From contig CABIYO010000035.1 of NCBI GenBank assembly GCA_902362975.1, positions 1 to 27,088 of the forward strand: DNA of 27,088 bases, given 5' to 3'. The position numbers and the translations under genes were made by a program. Under the pieces are notes generated by a model that worked only from the letters and a program-made list of their open reading frames with translations, ran no database searches and was not told the origin of the DNA. The DNA comes from Caryophanales bacterium. GTDB lineage: Bacteria > Bacillota > Bacilli > Exiguobacteriales > Exiguobacteriaceae. Positions 1 through 6,326 of this stretch are shown here, piece by piece. How positions within the stretch are numbered: position 1 is the first letter of the stretch; each line of letters begins with the position of its first letter.

Positions 1-482
1 GGGGCGCCGGACGTTCGGGCACTGGGAGCTCGACACCGTCGTCTCCGGACGAGGGAAGTCGAAGGCGTGCGTCGCGACGTTCATCGAGCGGAAGAGCCGG
101 TTCTATCTCGCCCTGCCAATCGCGGACCGCACCGCGGCCTCGATGGAGGGGGCGATCCATGCGGTGCACGGCGCTTCCCGGACGGCAGTTCGAGACGGCG
201 ACGACGGACCGTGGCAAGGAGTTCAGCGGTCACGAGCGCATCCAGGCGTCACTCGGTGTGCCGATGTATTTCGCCGACCCGTACGCATCGTGGCAACGGG
301 GAAGCAACGAGAACGCCAACGGGCTCCTGCGCGAGTTCTTCCCGAAAGGAACGGACTTCGCGCAGGTGGCGCATGACGAACTCGCGGACGCGCTCGCCAA
401 GATCAACGGGCGACCAAGGAAGTGCCTGAACTGGAAAACCGCACACGAGGTCTTCACCGAGGAAGTGTTGCGCTTAATTTGA
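1..482 (+). pseudogene. IS30-family transposase, 3' fragment with a frameshift
   Basis: This is the C-terminal catalytic part of an IS30-type DDE transposase; the 5' part lies outside the window. The reading frame beginning at base 2 encodes GHWELDTVVSGRGKS, which holds the first catalytic Asp, and continues to about base 172. The homology then moves to the frame of base 3, where TTDRGKEFSGH holds the second Asp and WQRGSNENANGLL holds the catalytic Glu. It ends RPRKCLNWKTAHEVF, a typical IS30 C-terminus, at a TGA at 480-482. Restoring one frame needs loss of one base (or gain of two) around 165-178. IS30 transposases are not normally made by frameshifting, so this copy is probably dead unless the shift is a sequencing error. 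The base composition is clearly more GC-rich than the neighbouring genes, which fits an acquired element. The family call is confident. Confidence 0.85.
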
Positions 483-490
483 CAAACCGT
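466..490. repeat. Possible right terminal inverted repeat of the IS30-family element
   Basis: The sequence TGTTGCGCTTAATTTGACAA overlaps the last codons of the transposase. It resembles the ends of many IS30-family elements, whose right repeat lies at or just after the transposase stop codon. The left end is outside the window, so the inverted match cannot be confirmed. The element boundary is therefore an inference. Confidence 0.3.
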
Positions 491-495
491 CATTC

Positions 496-525
496 AAAAA
501 GTGTGAGACACAAGGTCCCACACTT
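496..525 (-). terminator. Rho-independent terminator of the flagellar operon
   Basis: AAGTGTG (499-505) pairs with CACACTT (519-525), and GAC pairs with GTC after one A-C mismatch, leaving the loop ACAAG. On the minus strand the stem is followed directly by TTTTT (496-500 read in reverse). It lies just downstream of the DUF2225 stop codon at 530-532, so it closes the minus-strand operon and separates it from the IS remnant. Confidence 0.8.
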
Positions 526-529
526 CTGA

Positions 530-1195
530 TTAGGCGTGCTCCAATCGAAACTCTTCCCAATGATCGCGCGCCTGGTTCTGGATGCGCTCCGATACTTCCT
601 TGCTGCTTAAGAGAATCCCGTACCAACGACGCGCGTCCTCGTAGTAGTCGAGCGCGGCCGACAAGTCGGCAATCCGCAACATAAGTTGATCGTAAGGTAA
701 TCCGGTACGAATCGGGTCTGTATACGCTTCTTGCACCTCATTGTATTTATCGAGCGTCCGCTGCATCCATTCCTTCTCAGACGCTGTATCCCCAATCAAC
801 CGATACATCCATACGATCCGCATCCCGAGCATGGCGACGACAGAAGGTTTTTGTCCGCTCAACTGGGCCGTCATGACGGCGAACTTATAGAGGAGGATGA
901 CGTGCTCATACGAACGGTCGCCTTTCAATACATCCGGATTCACTTGATTGAAGTAGTTCGTCTCGAGTACTTCCCGATTATGTTTGCGCACCTTGTCGAA
1001 CGAATCGTGGAAGACGAGGTGACAATGGTCACAGACGGTCGGTTCGTATAAATACGGGTTCGGTCCGTCATACGTCGTGTAGCCATCCTTCTCGACCTCG
1101 AGCGGACGGATGTGACGTGATAAGACACGCTGGGTCTTACTTTCCTGTAAACAATACGGACATTTGACTTTCTTCAAAAACAAATGTTCTGCCAT
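530..1195 (-). CDS. DUF2225 family protein (putative metal-binding)
   Basis: This is a 221-residue soluble protein that I recognise as the DUF2225 family, which is common in Bacillales and has no settled function. Two CxxC pairs, CPYC at 12-15 and CDHC at 55-58, lie in the N-terminal part and look like a zinc-binding ribbon. The rest, from about residue 95, is helical and TPR-like, with repeated Tyr- and Leu-rich helices up to the C-terminal EEFRLEHA. It has no signal peptide or membrane segment. The start ATG has the ribosome binding site GAGGTG, which overlaps the stop codon of yaaR 9 bases upstream, so translation of the two is probably coupled. It is the last gene of the flagellar operon. 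That position suggests, but does not prove, a role in motility or export. Confidence 0.75.
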   Translation of the reverse strand: MAEHLFLKKVKCPYCLQESKTQRVLSRHIRPLEVEKDGYTTYDGPNPYLYEPTVCDHCHLVFHDSFDKVRKHNREVLETNYFNQVNPDVLKGDRSYEHVILLYKFAVMTAQLSGQKPSVVAMLGMRIVWMYRLIGDTASEKEWMQRTLDKYNEVQEAYTDPIRTGLPYDQLMLRIADLSAALDYYEDARRWYGILLSSKEVSERIQNQARDHWEEFRLEHA

Positions 1196-1204
1196 CTCGA
1201 CACC

Positions 1205-1648
1205 TCACACATAGACGTTGACGAGCAGTCCGCGAATTTCACCGACCTGGTCGAGTAGGGAGAGGCGGGAGGCTTCTCCTGAGATGACCTGGTCCGTCAG
1301 CGCGAGGAGTTTTTGGTCGACTTGTTCGACGACCTTATAGATCTTCGCGCGCCCGCGACGATTGAATCCGCGTTTATCTTCGAGACGGAGTGCCGCGTCA
1401 ACGGCCTCTTTCATAAAGTCTTTAATCATTTGTTTGTATTCGGCAAGCGCTTCGACGGTCTGACTTTCGGCGAGCAGCTCTCCTTGTTCATGAATCGCGG
1501 CGATTTGACGTTGGAAGCGTTCATGTTCCCGGTCTTCGCGCTTTTGACCGATCACGTTTTGGAAGGAGACGCCGGGTTCGACTTCGGGGCGCTTGGCCTT
1601 ACTTGAGCCGAGGAGCGATTGCGTCTCCATGATGCGACGAATGTCCAT
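1205..1648 (-). CDS. yaaR: YaaR family protein (DUF327)
   Basis: This 147-residue protein has the size and pattern of B. subtilis YaaR (DUF327). The N-terminus is variable and polar and contains the family-like stretch VSFQNVIGQKR. It is followed by a charged helix from about residue 35 and the typical KRGFNRRGRAKIYKVVEQVDQ region near residues 90-110. It has no signal peptide or membrane helix. The biochemical role of the family is not established. Here it lies between flagellin and a DUF2225 gene, which is a flagellar context unlike the B. subtilis locus. The start is preceded by AAAGAAAGGACGG at a workable distance. Confidence in the family is high and in any function is low. Confidence 0.8.
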   Translation of the reverse strand: MDIRRIMETQSLLGSSKAKRPEVEPGVSFQNVIGQKREDREHERFQRQIAAIHEQGELLAESQTVEALAEYKQMIKDFMKEAVDAALRLEDKRGFNRRGRAKIYKVVEQVDQKLLALTDQVISGEASRLSLLDQVGEIRGLLVNVYV

Positions 1649-1672
1649 AGGGGCAACCGTCCTTTCTTTAGG

Positions 1673-2575
1673 TTAGTTCAATAATTGTAACACGCCTTGC
1701 GGCAATGCGTTCGACTGGGCAATCATCGCCATGCCGGACTGATTCAAAATGTTTAGACGGGCGAAGTCCATCATTTCACGGGCCATATCGGCATCACGGA
1801 TTCGTGACTCAGACGCCGTCAAGTTTTCTGAGCCGATGGCGACGACGCTGACGTTCGCCTCGAGCCGGTTTTGGATGGCTCCGAGTTTTGAACGTTCGAG
1901 TGACACACGGTTTATGGCCGCATCGAATTTCGAGATGGCATCTCCAGCATCCGCCGGTGTCAATACGCTTAGCGCGTAGTATGTTTCAGACGCTGTCGCC
2001 TGATCATTGTCGTGATCGACGGTAGGGAGTTCTCCGCCACCCGGTGTCAACGTCGTGATATCGAGTGCGTGCGCCCGCATATCTTGTACGTTTAAGATGA
2101 CGGCTTCGTTGCTGCCGGCACCGATTTGGAAGAATAACATACTCTTCCCTTGCATGTATTCGCCATTCATAATTTTCTTCGAGTTGAATTCCGTCGTTTC
2201 GGCAATCCGCGTCACTTCGGCGGTCAATGCGTTAATCTCTTCCTGGACGGCTTTCGCGTCGTCCTCGCTGAGCGTCCCGTTCGCCGCTTGGACGGACAGT
2301 TCGCGCATGCGCTGAAGAAGAGAATGGGTCTCATTCATCCCACCTTCGAGCGTCTGCGTGAGCGAGATGCTGTCGAGCGTGTTGCGCTCTGCCATCGAGA
2401 GCGAGTCAAGGCGCATCCGCATCTTCTCTGAGATGGCAAGACCGGCTGCATCATCCGACGCCTTATTGATGCGGATCCCGCTCGAGAGACGGTCCATCGT
2501 CTTCTTCATCGATGCCTGATTCAGGGAGAGCGATGAGTAAGCTTTTAAGGCTTGTACGTTATTCGTAATTTTCAT
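1673..2575 (-). CDS. hag: Flagellin, short form
   Basis: This encodes a 300-residue flagellin, the subunit of the extracellular flagellar filament, exported through the flagellar type III apparatus. The N-terminal D0/D1 region has MKITNNVQALKAY, then LSSGIRINKASDDAAGLAIS, as in Hag. The C-terminal region has LGAIQNRLEANVSVVAIGSE, SRIRDADMAREM and the ending LPQGVLQLLN. The central variable part is very short, as in B. subtilis Hag, so outer D2/D3 domains are essentially absent. I chose the ATG at 2575 because GGAGG lies 8 bases upstream and flagellins begin this way; an upstream in-frame ATG at 2614 lies inside fliS and has no such support. Its first bases overlap the end of the fliS-like gene by 17 bases in another frame, suggesting translational coupling. 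It could be one of several flagellin paralogues in the genome. Confidence 0.9.
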   Translation of the reverse strand: MKITNNVQALKAYSSLSLNQASMKKTMDRLSSGIRINKASDDAAGLAISEKMRMRLDSLSMAERNTLDSISLTQTLEGGMNETHSLLQRMRELSVQAANGTLSEDDAKAVQEEINALTAEVTRIAETTEFNSKKIMNGEYMQGKSMLFFQIGAGSNEAVILNVQDMRAHALDITTLTPGGGELPTVDHDNDQATASETYYALSVLTPADAGDAISKFDAAINRVSLERSKLGAIQNRLEANVSVVAIGSENLTASESRIRDADMAREMMDFARLNILNQSGMAMIAQSNALPQGVLQLLN

Positions 2576-2939
2576 AACGGTTTCCTCCAGTCGGGACAGG
2601 TTGAGTCTTGGCACGCGTCATCGCTTCACTCCACGTTTGATCGAGGTCGCTCGCGAGCGTATGTAGTTCGGCGATTTTTTCCTTATCCTGGTCGATGATC
2701 GCTTCGACGCTCGCGTTCGCCATATATAGATAGATTTCATCGAGTTGAGCCGCGATGATTCCGCCGCCGTCATGGAGTCCTTGGTGGAGCTTGACCAACA
2801 GCTCCCGGGCTTGGCGAAGGTGGCGGTTCCGTTCGGCGATCGTCGAGTCTTGGGCACGTTCATAGTGATAAACGAGTGCATGAAGCATCGCTTGCGTGAG
2901 TTCTTCCGGCCTCATCTCATATAATTGGGTTGGATTCAT
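2559..2939 (-). CDS. fliS: FliS-like flagellin export chaperone
   Basis: This 126-residue all-helical protein begins MNPTQLYEMRPEELTQAML, resembling the FliS N-terminus (MNPYQAYQ..., then a PGEL-like turn). The helical pattern LDEIYLYMANASVEAIIDQD and the later SDLDQTWSEAM match the FliS layout (MYDYMYRRLVEAN, then FRDAWKQA). FliS binds the C-terminal helices of flagellin in the cytoplasm, prevents premature assembly and delivers it to the export gate. The gene directly precedes and overlaps flagellin, which supports the call. Its start overlaps the ylqH stop as ATGA (2936-2939). Sequence divergence from standard FliS is considerable, so it may be a dedicated paralogue. Confidence 0.7.
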   Translation of the reverse strand: MNPTQLYEMRPEELTQAMLHALVYHYERAQDSTIAERNRHLRQARELLVKLHQGLHDGGGIIAAQLDEIYLYMANASVEAIIDQDKEKIAELHTLASDLDQTWSEAMTRAKTQPVPTGGNRYENYE

Positions 2940-3226
2940 CTTTGTTCTCCTTTAATCGAATCAAGTTCTTCTATCAACAACAACACTTCGGCCATCACGT
3001 CATATAGTTGGGGTGGGATGGCGTCTCCTAGGTCAAGGTCGAGCAGGTGGCCAAGCAAGGAATGGTCGTTCTCGACCGCCACTCCTCGGGCACGTGCTTC
3101 CTGTAAAATCTTTTCAGCGACGGCGCCGGTCCCGCGGGCGACGACGACGGGCGCTTTGTCCGTCGTTTCGTCATAGCGTACGACCGCGGCCGTCTTTCGT
3201 TTCGTCAAATCCATGCGTTGGTACAT
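2936..3226 (-). CDS. ylqH: YlqH-like protein related to the FlhB C-terminal domain
   Basis: This 96-residue protein corresponds to the cytoplasmic C-terminal domain of FlhB/YscU without its membrane part. The stretch TDKAPVVVARGTGAVAEKILQEARARGVAVENDHSLL, written here as its known halves KAPVVVARGTG and AVAEKILQEARARG, aligns with the post-cleavage half of FlhB. The autocleavage motif NPTH is absent. In full-length FlhB this domain switches export from rod/hook to filament substrates in concert with FliK. B. subtilis YlqH is the same kind of stand-alone domain and also follows ylqG, as here. The start ATG at 3226 follows AGGAGGT, which itself contains the end of the upstream TAG stop. A downstream ATG (3214) would leave too long a spacing. 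Confidence 0.85.
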   Translation of the reverse strand: MYQRMDLTKRKTAAVVRYDETTDKAPVVVARGTGAVAEKILQEARARGVAVENDHSLLGHLLDLDLGDAIPPQLYDVMAEVLLLIEELDSIKGEQR

Positions 3227-3235
3227 CGGGACCTC

Positions 3236-4963
3236 CTAAATTCTAAAGTCATAACCGGTCGTCGGTGCGATCGTTGGCTCTTCGATGACGCGCTCCGCCT
3301 TCGTGAGCGGTTTGAACTGGGTCGTCACATTCTTATATCCGATCGTCTCGAGCGTCTGTTCGATCTTTCCGAGAAGGGGACGGGCAAGACGTTCGACCGT
3401 CGCATCGTCATGTTCGAGCGTGAGTCGGAGGTTTCGATCTTTCGCTTCGAGCTTGACACCAATTTCTCCAAGACGTGGCGTCTCTAAACGAATGTAGAGG
3501 ACACTGTTCTCCCAGTCGACAACGTCCCCTGCCTCCCGGTTTTGGATATGGACGTGGATTCCGGTGTCAATTTCCTGTACTTTTGCCGGTAGGGCGAACA
3601 AGAGCTGATGGAGCTGACCGCCATCAAGGCGGTTGAGCGTCTGTTGGACTTGGAAGAACGAGGCGAGGCGTTGCGCCTCGGGGTTCGTCGTATCTCCACG
3701 TAATGATAGAGCTGATGTCGGCGTATTGGACGTCGCTTGGGCGAGCTGTGCCTGTGTCTGCACACGTTGCGCTACTTCTTGGATGTGTCGTCCGGATAAT
3801 GTCGAATCGAGCTTGAGTGGCGCGACGGTCGGCATCTCACCGGCGCGTATCGCCCCGTGCGGGATATATTCGATACGTGCCTGGTTCGGCGCATAGCGGA
3901 AGTCATTCAGTGCCGCTCGGACCTCTTTGACGAGCGTCGCACTCTCTTGCGGTTTCGTCGCGAGCAACGACAATGCGACGTCAAGTTTGGCCGTCATGGC
4001 GACCAGTTGCTTCTCTTGCGTCACGTCGGTATGAAGCAAGGCGTCCGTCTTTTGGACGAGTTGTGTCAGGCGGGTCGAGACGGTCTCGAGGGCAGGGCGT
4101 GCCGCATGCGGATTCGTCTCGATCAACGCAGCGACTTGTCCGAGTTGTTTCGTCACCGTCGCCTGCTCGTTTCGGAACGTGTTCGTGACGGTCGCGAGAT
4201 GTGACGTCACTTCCTTCACCATCACTTGTTTCCCGTTGAATGGAGGGAGCGGCATCGCCTGGCGCGATTCAGATTCAATCGGACGCGGTGATGTCGGTGT
4301 CGTCGGCGTGAGGTCACGGATGACCCGGTCAATCGTCTCCGGTGTCGGCGTGACGCGTTCACTCACAGGGCGTGACAGATTGACGAGCTCGACGTACCGT
4401 TCCTTTTGTGGGTACGGAGCGTTCGGCGCCGGCGGTGTGATCTGTTGTCTCGCTTCATTCAAAGAGAGGACGGCGATCTCCCGAGCCATCTCCCTGGGAA
4501 CGGCCTGCGTATCGAGTGTCTTCAAATGTAGGATGACGTCCCGCATGTCCCCTTTGAACGCCGTCTCGAGCAGGCGTACCGTGTCTTCGTTCATCGGCAA
4601 GCGTCCGGATTGTAGCAGGCGGCTGACCGCGCTTCGTACTTCAGGTGGAAGGGAAGCGAGGAGCGTCTGAATCTTCGCGTCAAGTTTTGACGACGCGGGC
4701 GCAGGTGGTGAGGATTCAAGTGTCTCTTCCTTTGGAGGAACGACGGTCGCCATCAAGACGCCGTCCTGTTCGGCGAGCGTCACGTGGAACGGATTTGTCT
4801 TCGGAAGCCCGTCTTTAAATGTGACCTCGACTTCTTCCCCGTTGATCTTGACGATCGCAGAGTCGGGTCCTGTCTGTTTGACGAGCTCGGCCTTGTACGT
4901 CCGGTTCGTCTGGATGCCTGGTAAGACCGAACTGACGGCGGTCGCTTGGGCTTGAATTTGCAT
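3236..4963 (-). CDS. ylqG: FliK/YlqG-like flagellar hook-length control protein
   Basis: This large protein of about 575 residues is low in Cys and rich in Gln, Thr and Pro, as FliK proteins are. Its C-terminal part contains a recognisable Flg_hook (FliK C-terminal) domain: RLETPRLGEIGVKLEAKDR, then LRLTLEHDDATVERLARPLL, and a closing amphipathic helix. FliK measures hook or rod length while being exported and contacts the FlhB C-terminal domain to change substrate specificity; the next gene encodes such a domain. The order ylqG-ylqH is also found in B. subtilis. Two starts are equally spaced from a ribosome binding site, ATG 4981 (after AGAGGT) and ATG 4963 (after GAGGTGA). I prefer 4963 because its site matches better. 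The middle of the protein is probably largely disordered. It could be a paralogue of the canonical FliK rather than the hook protein of the main cluster. Confidence 0.75.
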   Translation of the reverse strand: MQIQAQATAVSSVLPGIQTNRTYKAELVKQTGPDSAIVKINGEEVEVTFKDGLPKTNPFHVTLAEQDGVLMATVVPPKEETLESSPPAPASSKLDAKIQTLLASLPPEVRSAVSRLLQSGRLPMNEDTVRLLETAFKGDMRDVILHLKTLDTQAVPREMAREIAVLSLNEARQQITPPAPNAPYPQKERYVELVNLSRPVSERVTPTPETIDRVIRDLTPTTPTSPRPIESESRQAMPLPPFNGKQVMVKEVTSHLATVTNTFRNEQATVTKQLGQVAALIETNPHAARPALETVSTRLTQLVQKTDALLHTDVTQEKQLVAMTAKLDVALSLLATKPQESATLVKEVRAALNDFRYAPNQARIEYIPHGAIRAGEMPTVAPLKLDSTLSGRHIQEVAQRVQTQAQLAQATSNTPTSALSLRGDTTNPEAQRLASFFQVQQTLNRLDGGQLHQLLFALPAKVQEIDTGIHVHIQNREAGDVVDWENSVLYIRLETPRLGEIGVKLEAKDRNLRLTLEHDDATVERLARPLLGKIEQTLETIGYKNVTTQFKPLTKAERVIEEPTIAPTTGYDFRI

Positions 4964-5021
4964 GTTTGTCACCTCGACCATAATATCGACCTCTTTTTAA
5001 AAAAATGAAGCAAAACAATAG

Positions 5022-5051
5022 AAAAAAACCTTCCGTCTTTTCGACGGAAGG
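5022..5051 (-). terminator. Rho-independent terminator after comK
   Basis: CCTTCCGTC (5029-5037) pairs perfectly over 9 bp with GACGGAAGG (5043-5051), with the loop TTTTC. On the minus strand the stem is followed by TTTTTTT (5022-5028). It begins 4 bases after the comK stop codon and separates comK from the flagellar operon, whose first start codon lies only about 40-60 bases further on. Confidence 0.9.
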
Positions 5052-5055
5052 CGTG

Positions 5056-5550
5056 TCAGGACTCGAGCACGGGGCTCGCGTTCAATTGTTGGAACCGGGC
5101 GACGAGTTCGCCTGTCGCTTTCAGTTGGTTCCGAAGGACGTACGGTGTTGCGTTCGTTTGGATTTGATGTCCATCGGTCGTGAGGACGAGACCGTTCGGC
5201 TCACCCTCAATGTTCAGTATGTCTCGAATATGGGACCAGGCATACCATTCACAATCGTCTCGTTTTGGAGACTTCGTCGGGAAGAAGACGAGTCCAGTTG
5301 TCGGTTCAATCACGACAGGGACTTTCCCTTTTACGCCGGCGACGCGTTTGGCGATGAAGATTCTTTCCTCGATCGAGCTGTTGTACTGGCGGCAAGAAAG
5401 TTGCAACAACTGGTACGGCCGGAGCGGGGTTGAAATCTCGGTGCCATCCTCGAGAATGATCCGTGACTGCTTCATGATGTCAAAGCAAGGGAGAATCGCC
5501 ACGGTTCGCTTTGTGATGCGATATTTTTCCTCAGAATAGTAGGAGCGCAT
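5056..5550 (-). CDS. comK: ComK family competence transcription factor
   Basis: This 164-residue protein is recognisable as ComK, the DNA-binding master regulator of genetic competence that activates DNA-uptake genes at AT-rich K-boxes. Family features are ILEDGTEI, then TPLRPYQLLQLSCRQYNSS (compare ComK MKPLQIVDRSCRFFGSS), VPVVIEPTTGLVFFPTKSP and DDCEWYAWSHIRDI. It is shorter than B. subtilis ComK (192 residues); the missing part is at the C-terminal end, where ComK of B. subtilis carries its MecA-dependent degradation region. I chose ATG 5550. The in-frame ATG at 5562 directly abuts GAGGAGG with no spacing, whereas 5550 is 12 bases from it. A sigma-A-like promoter lies upstream and a terminator directly downstream. 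Competence has not been shown for this organism here, so the activity is inferred. Confidence 0.85.
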   Translation of the reverse strand: MRSYYSEEKYRITKRTVAILPCFDIMKQSRIILEDGTEISTPLRPYQLLQLSCRQYNSSIEERIFIAKRVAGVKGKVPVVIEPTTGLVFFPTKSPKRDDCEWYAWSHIRDILNIEGEPNGLVLTTDGHQIQTNATPYVLRNQLKATGELVARFQQLNASPVLES

Positions 5551-5627
5551 ACGCTGCACCATCCTCCTCGTATTAGATTTTCAGGATCGGCTAAAGACAA
5601 ACGGCACAAACCTAAATCATCTCTTCA

Positions 5628-5656
5628 ATGATATATCACAAAAAATGTAAATTCAA
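5628..5656 (-). promoter_or_regulatory. Probable sigma-A promoter of comK
   Basis: On the minus strand TTGAAT (5651-5656) and TATCAT (5628-5633) are separated by exactly 17 bases. They match the -35 and -10 consensus at 4 and 5 of 6 positions. This places the start of transcription about 70 bases before the comK start codon. I saw no convincing dyad of K-boxes (AAAA-N5-TTTT), only a weak AATT-N5-TTTT within the spacer. Confidence 0.5.
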
Positions 5657-5736
5657 CAAGACAATATGAAAAGTAGGGAAATAGAATTCCAATGAAAGCC
5701 AAATGACGAATCGTTTACAAATATTTGAGAAAGTGT

Positions 5737-5765
5737 TTGTCACGCTTACAAGAAGGTGGTAAGAT
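5737..5765 (+). promoter_or_regulatory. Probable sigma-A promoter of the cold-shock gene
   Basis: TTGTCA (5737-5742) and TAAGAT (5760-5765) are 17 bases apart. The predicted leader of about 50 bases starts near 5772 and contains a small hairpin, AGAGG/CCTCT, around the stretch ACAAC. The leader is much shorter than the long thermosensing leaders of enterobacterial cspA. Confidence 0.55.
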
Positions 5766-5821
5766 TAGCCGTAGAGGACAACCCTCTGTATTCTCCAATG
5801 GTGAAAGGAATGGATTTACAC

Positions 5822-6019
5822 ATGGTAGGTAAAGTAAAATGGTTTAACTCAGAAAAAGGTTTTGGATTCATCGAAGTTGAAGGCGGCAAAGACGTGTTCG
5901 TACACTTCTCAGCAATCCAATCTGAAGGCTACAAATCACTTGACGAAGGTCAAGATGTAGAGTTTGAAATCGTTGATGGCGAGCGTGGCCCACAAGCGGC
6001 TAACGTTGTAAAATTATAA
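5822..6019 (+). CDS. cspB: Cold-shock protein, CspA/CspB family
   Basis: This 65-residue single cold-shock domain, beginning [20 protein letters not shown], contains RNP1 (KGFGFIE, residues 12-18) and RNP2 (VFVHF, 25-29). Such proteins bind single-stranded RNA and DNA and act as RNA chaperones in the cytoplasm. The length and the ending [10 protein letters not shown] are typical of Bacillales Csps. I chose ATG 5822 because upstream in-frame ATGs would add unrelated residues; AAAGGA lies 12 bases before it, which is somewhat far. It is monocistronic between its own promoter and a strong terminator. Which of the several csp paralogues this is cannot be told from the sequence. Confidence 0.95.
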   Translation: MVGKVKWFNSEKGFGFIEVEGGKDVFVHFSAIQSEGYKSLDEGQDVEFEIVDGERGPQAANVVKL

Positions 6020-6031
6020 TTTCAAACCACG

Positions 6032-6065
6032 AAGCCGGCTTCCTCGGGAGTCGGCTTTTTATTTT
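6032..6065 (+). terminator. Rho-independent terminator of the cold-shock gene
   Basis: AAGCCG (6032-6037) pairs with CGGCTT (6052-6057). Inner pairing of GCTTCC with GGGAGT (two G-U pairs) extends the stem to about 12 bp. The stem runs into TTTTTATTTT. Confidence 0.9.
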
Positions 6066-6086
6066 GTCTACATAATAAAAAATGGC

Positions 6087-6111
6087 GTTTAAAAAAGAGT
6101 GGAATGGGTAT
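6087..6111 (+). promoter_or_regulatory. Sigma-B-type promoter upstream of hpf
   Basis: GTTTAA (6087-6092), a 13-base spacer and GGGTAT (6106-6111) match the sigma-B consensus of Bacillales in both boxes. It points toward hpf with a leader of about 210 bases. In B. subtilis the homologous gene yvyD is under stress sigma factor control, including sigma-B, which supports the reading. Confidence 0.65.
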
Positions 6112-6188
6112 TTTCTTTCTATACCTTTCGCTCGTTCTAGGAAATGTTGAATTCGGAACAAAATTGTCATTATTTTCTGATGATAACG

Positions 6189-6218
6189 TTTTCAATTGTA
6201 GCGTTTTCGGGGTATAAT
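6189..6218 (+). promoter_or_regulatory. Sigma-A-type promoter of hpf
   Basis: A perfect TATAAT (6213-6218) follows TTTTCA (6189-6194) after 18 bases. CGTTTTC occurs twice across this region, starting at 6187 and 6202, a direct repeat about 15 bases apart that could be a regulator site. The leader would be about 100 bases. Confidence 0.55.
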
Positions 6219-6326
6219 ATGAATGAGCCACCTGGTTCCCCTTTCTTTTTTAAGAAATGAAGCAGGAGATTCCGTCTCGTTCGACGAATCATTGGTTCAA
6301 GCGGTTATTTCTAAGGAGGAGTTCAG

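Noticed and set aside
1776..1786. GCCGATAT on the minus strand, resembling a sigma-D -10 box
   Set aside because: It lies inside the conserved flagellin coding sequence (Asp-Ala-Asp-Met) and has no TAAA at the right distance upstream.
4981..4995. GTCGATAT on the minus strand just before the FliK-like gene, 7 of 8 matches to a sigma-D -10
   Set aside because: It coincides with the ribosome binding site and start codon, and no TAAA lies 15 bases upstream.
5634..5660. Possible ComK K-box (AATT-N5-TTTT) before comK
   Set aside because: Two mismatches in one half, and no second box at the known spacings, so autoregulation by ComK cannot be supported.
5756..5821. In-frame upstream extension of the cold-shock gene
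   Set aside because: The added residues are unrelated to the family and the first codon lies within the promoter.
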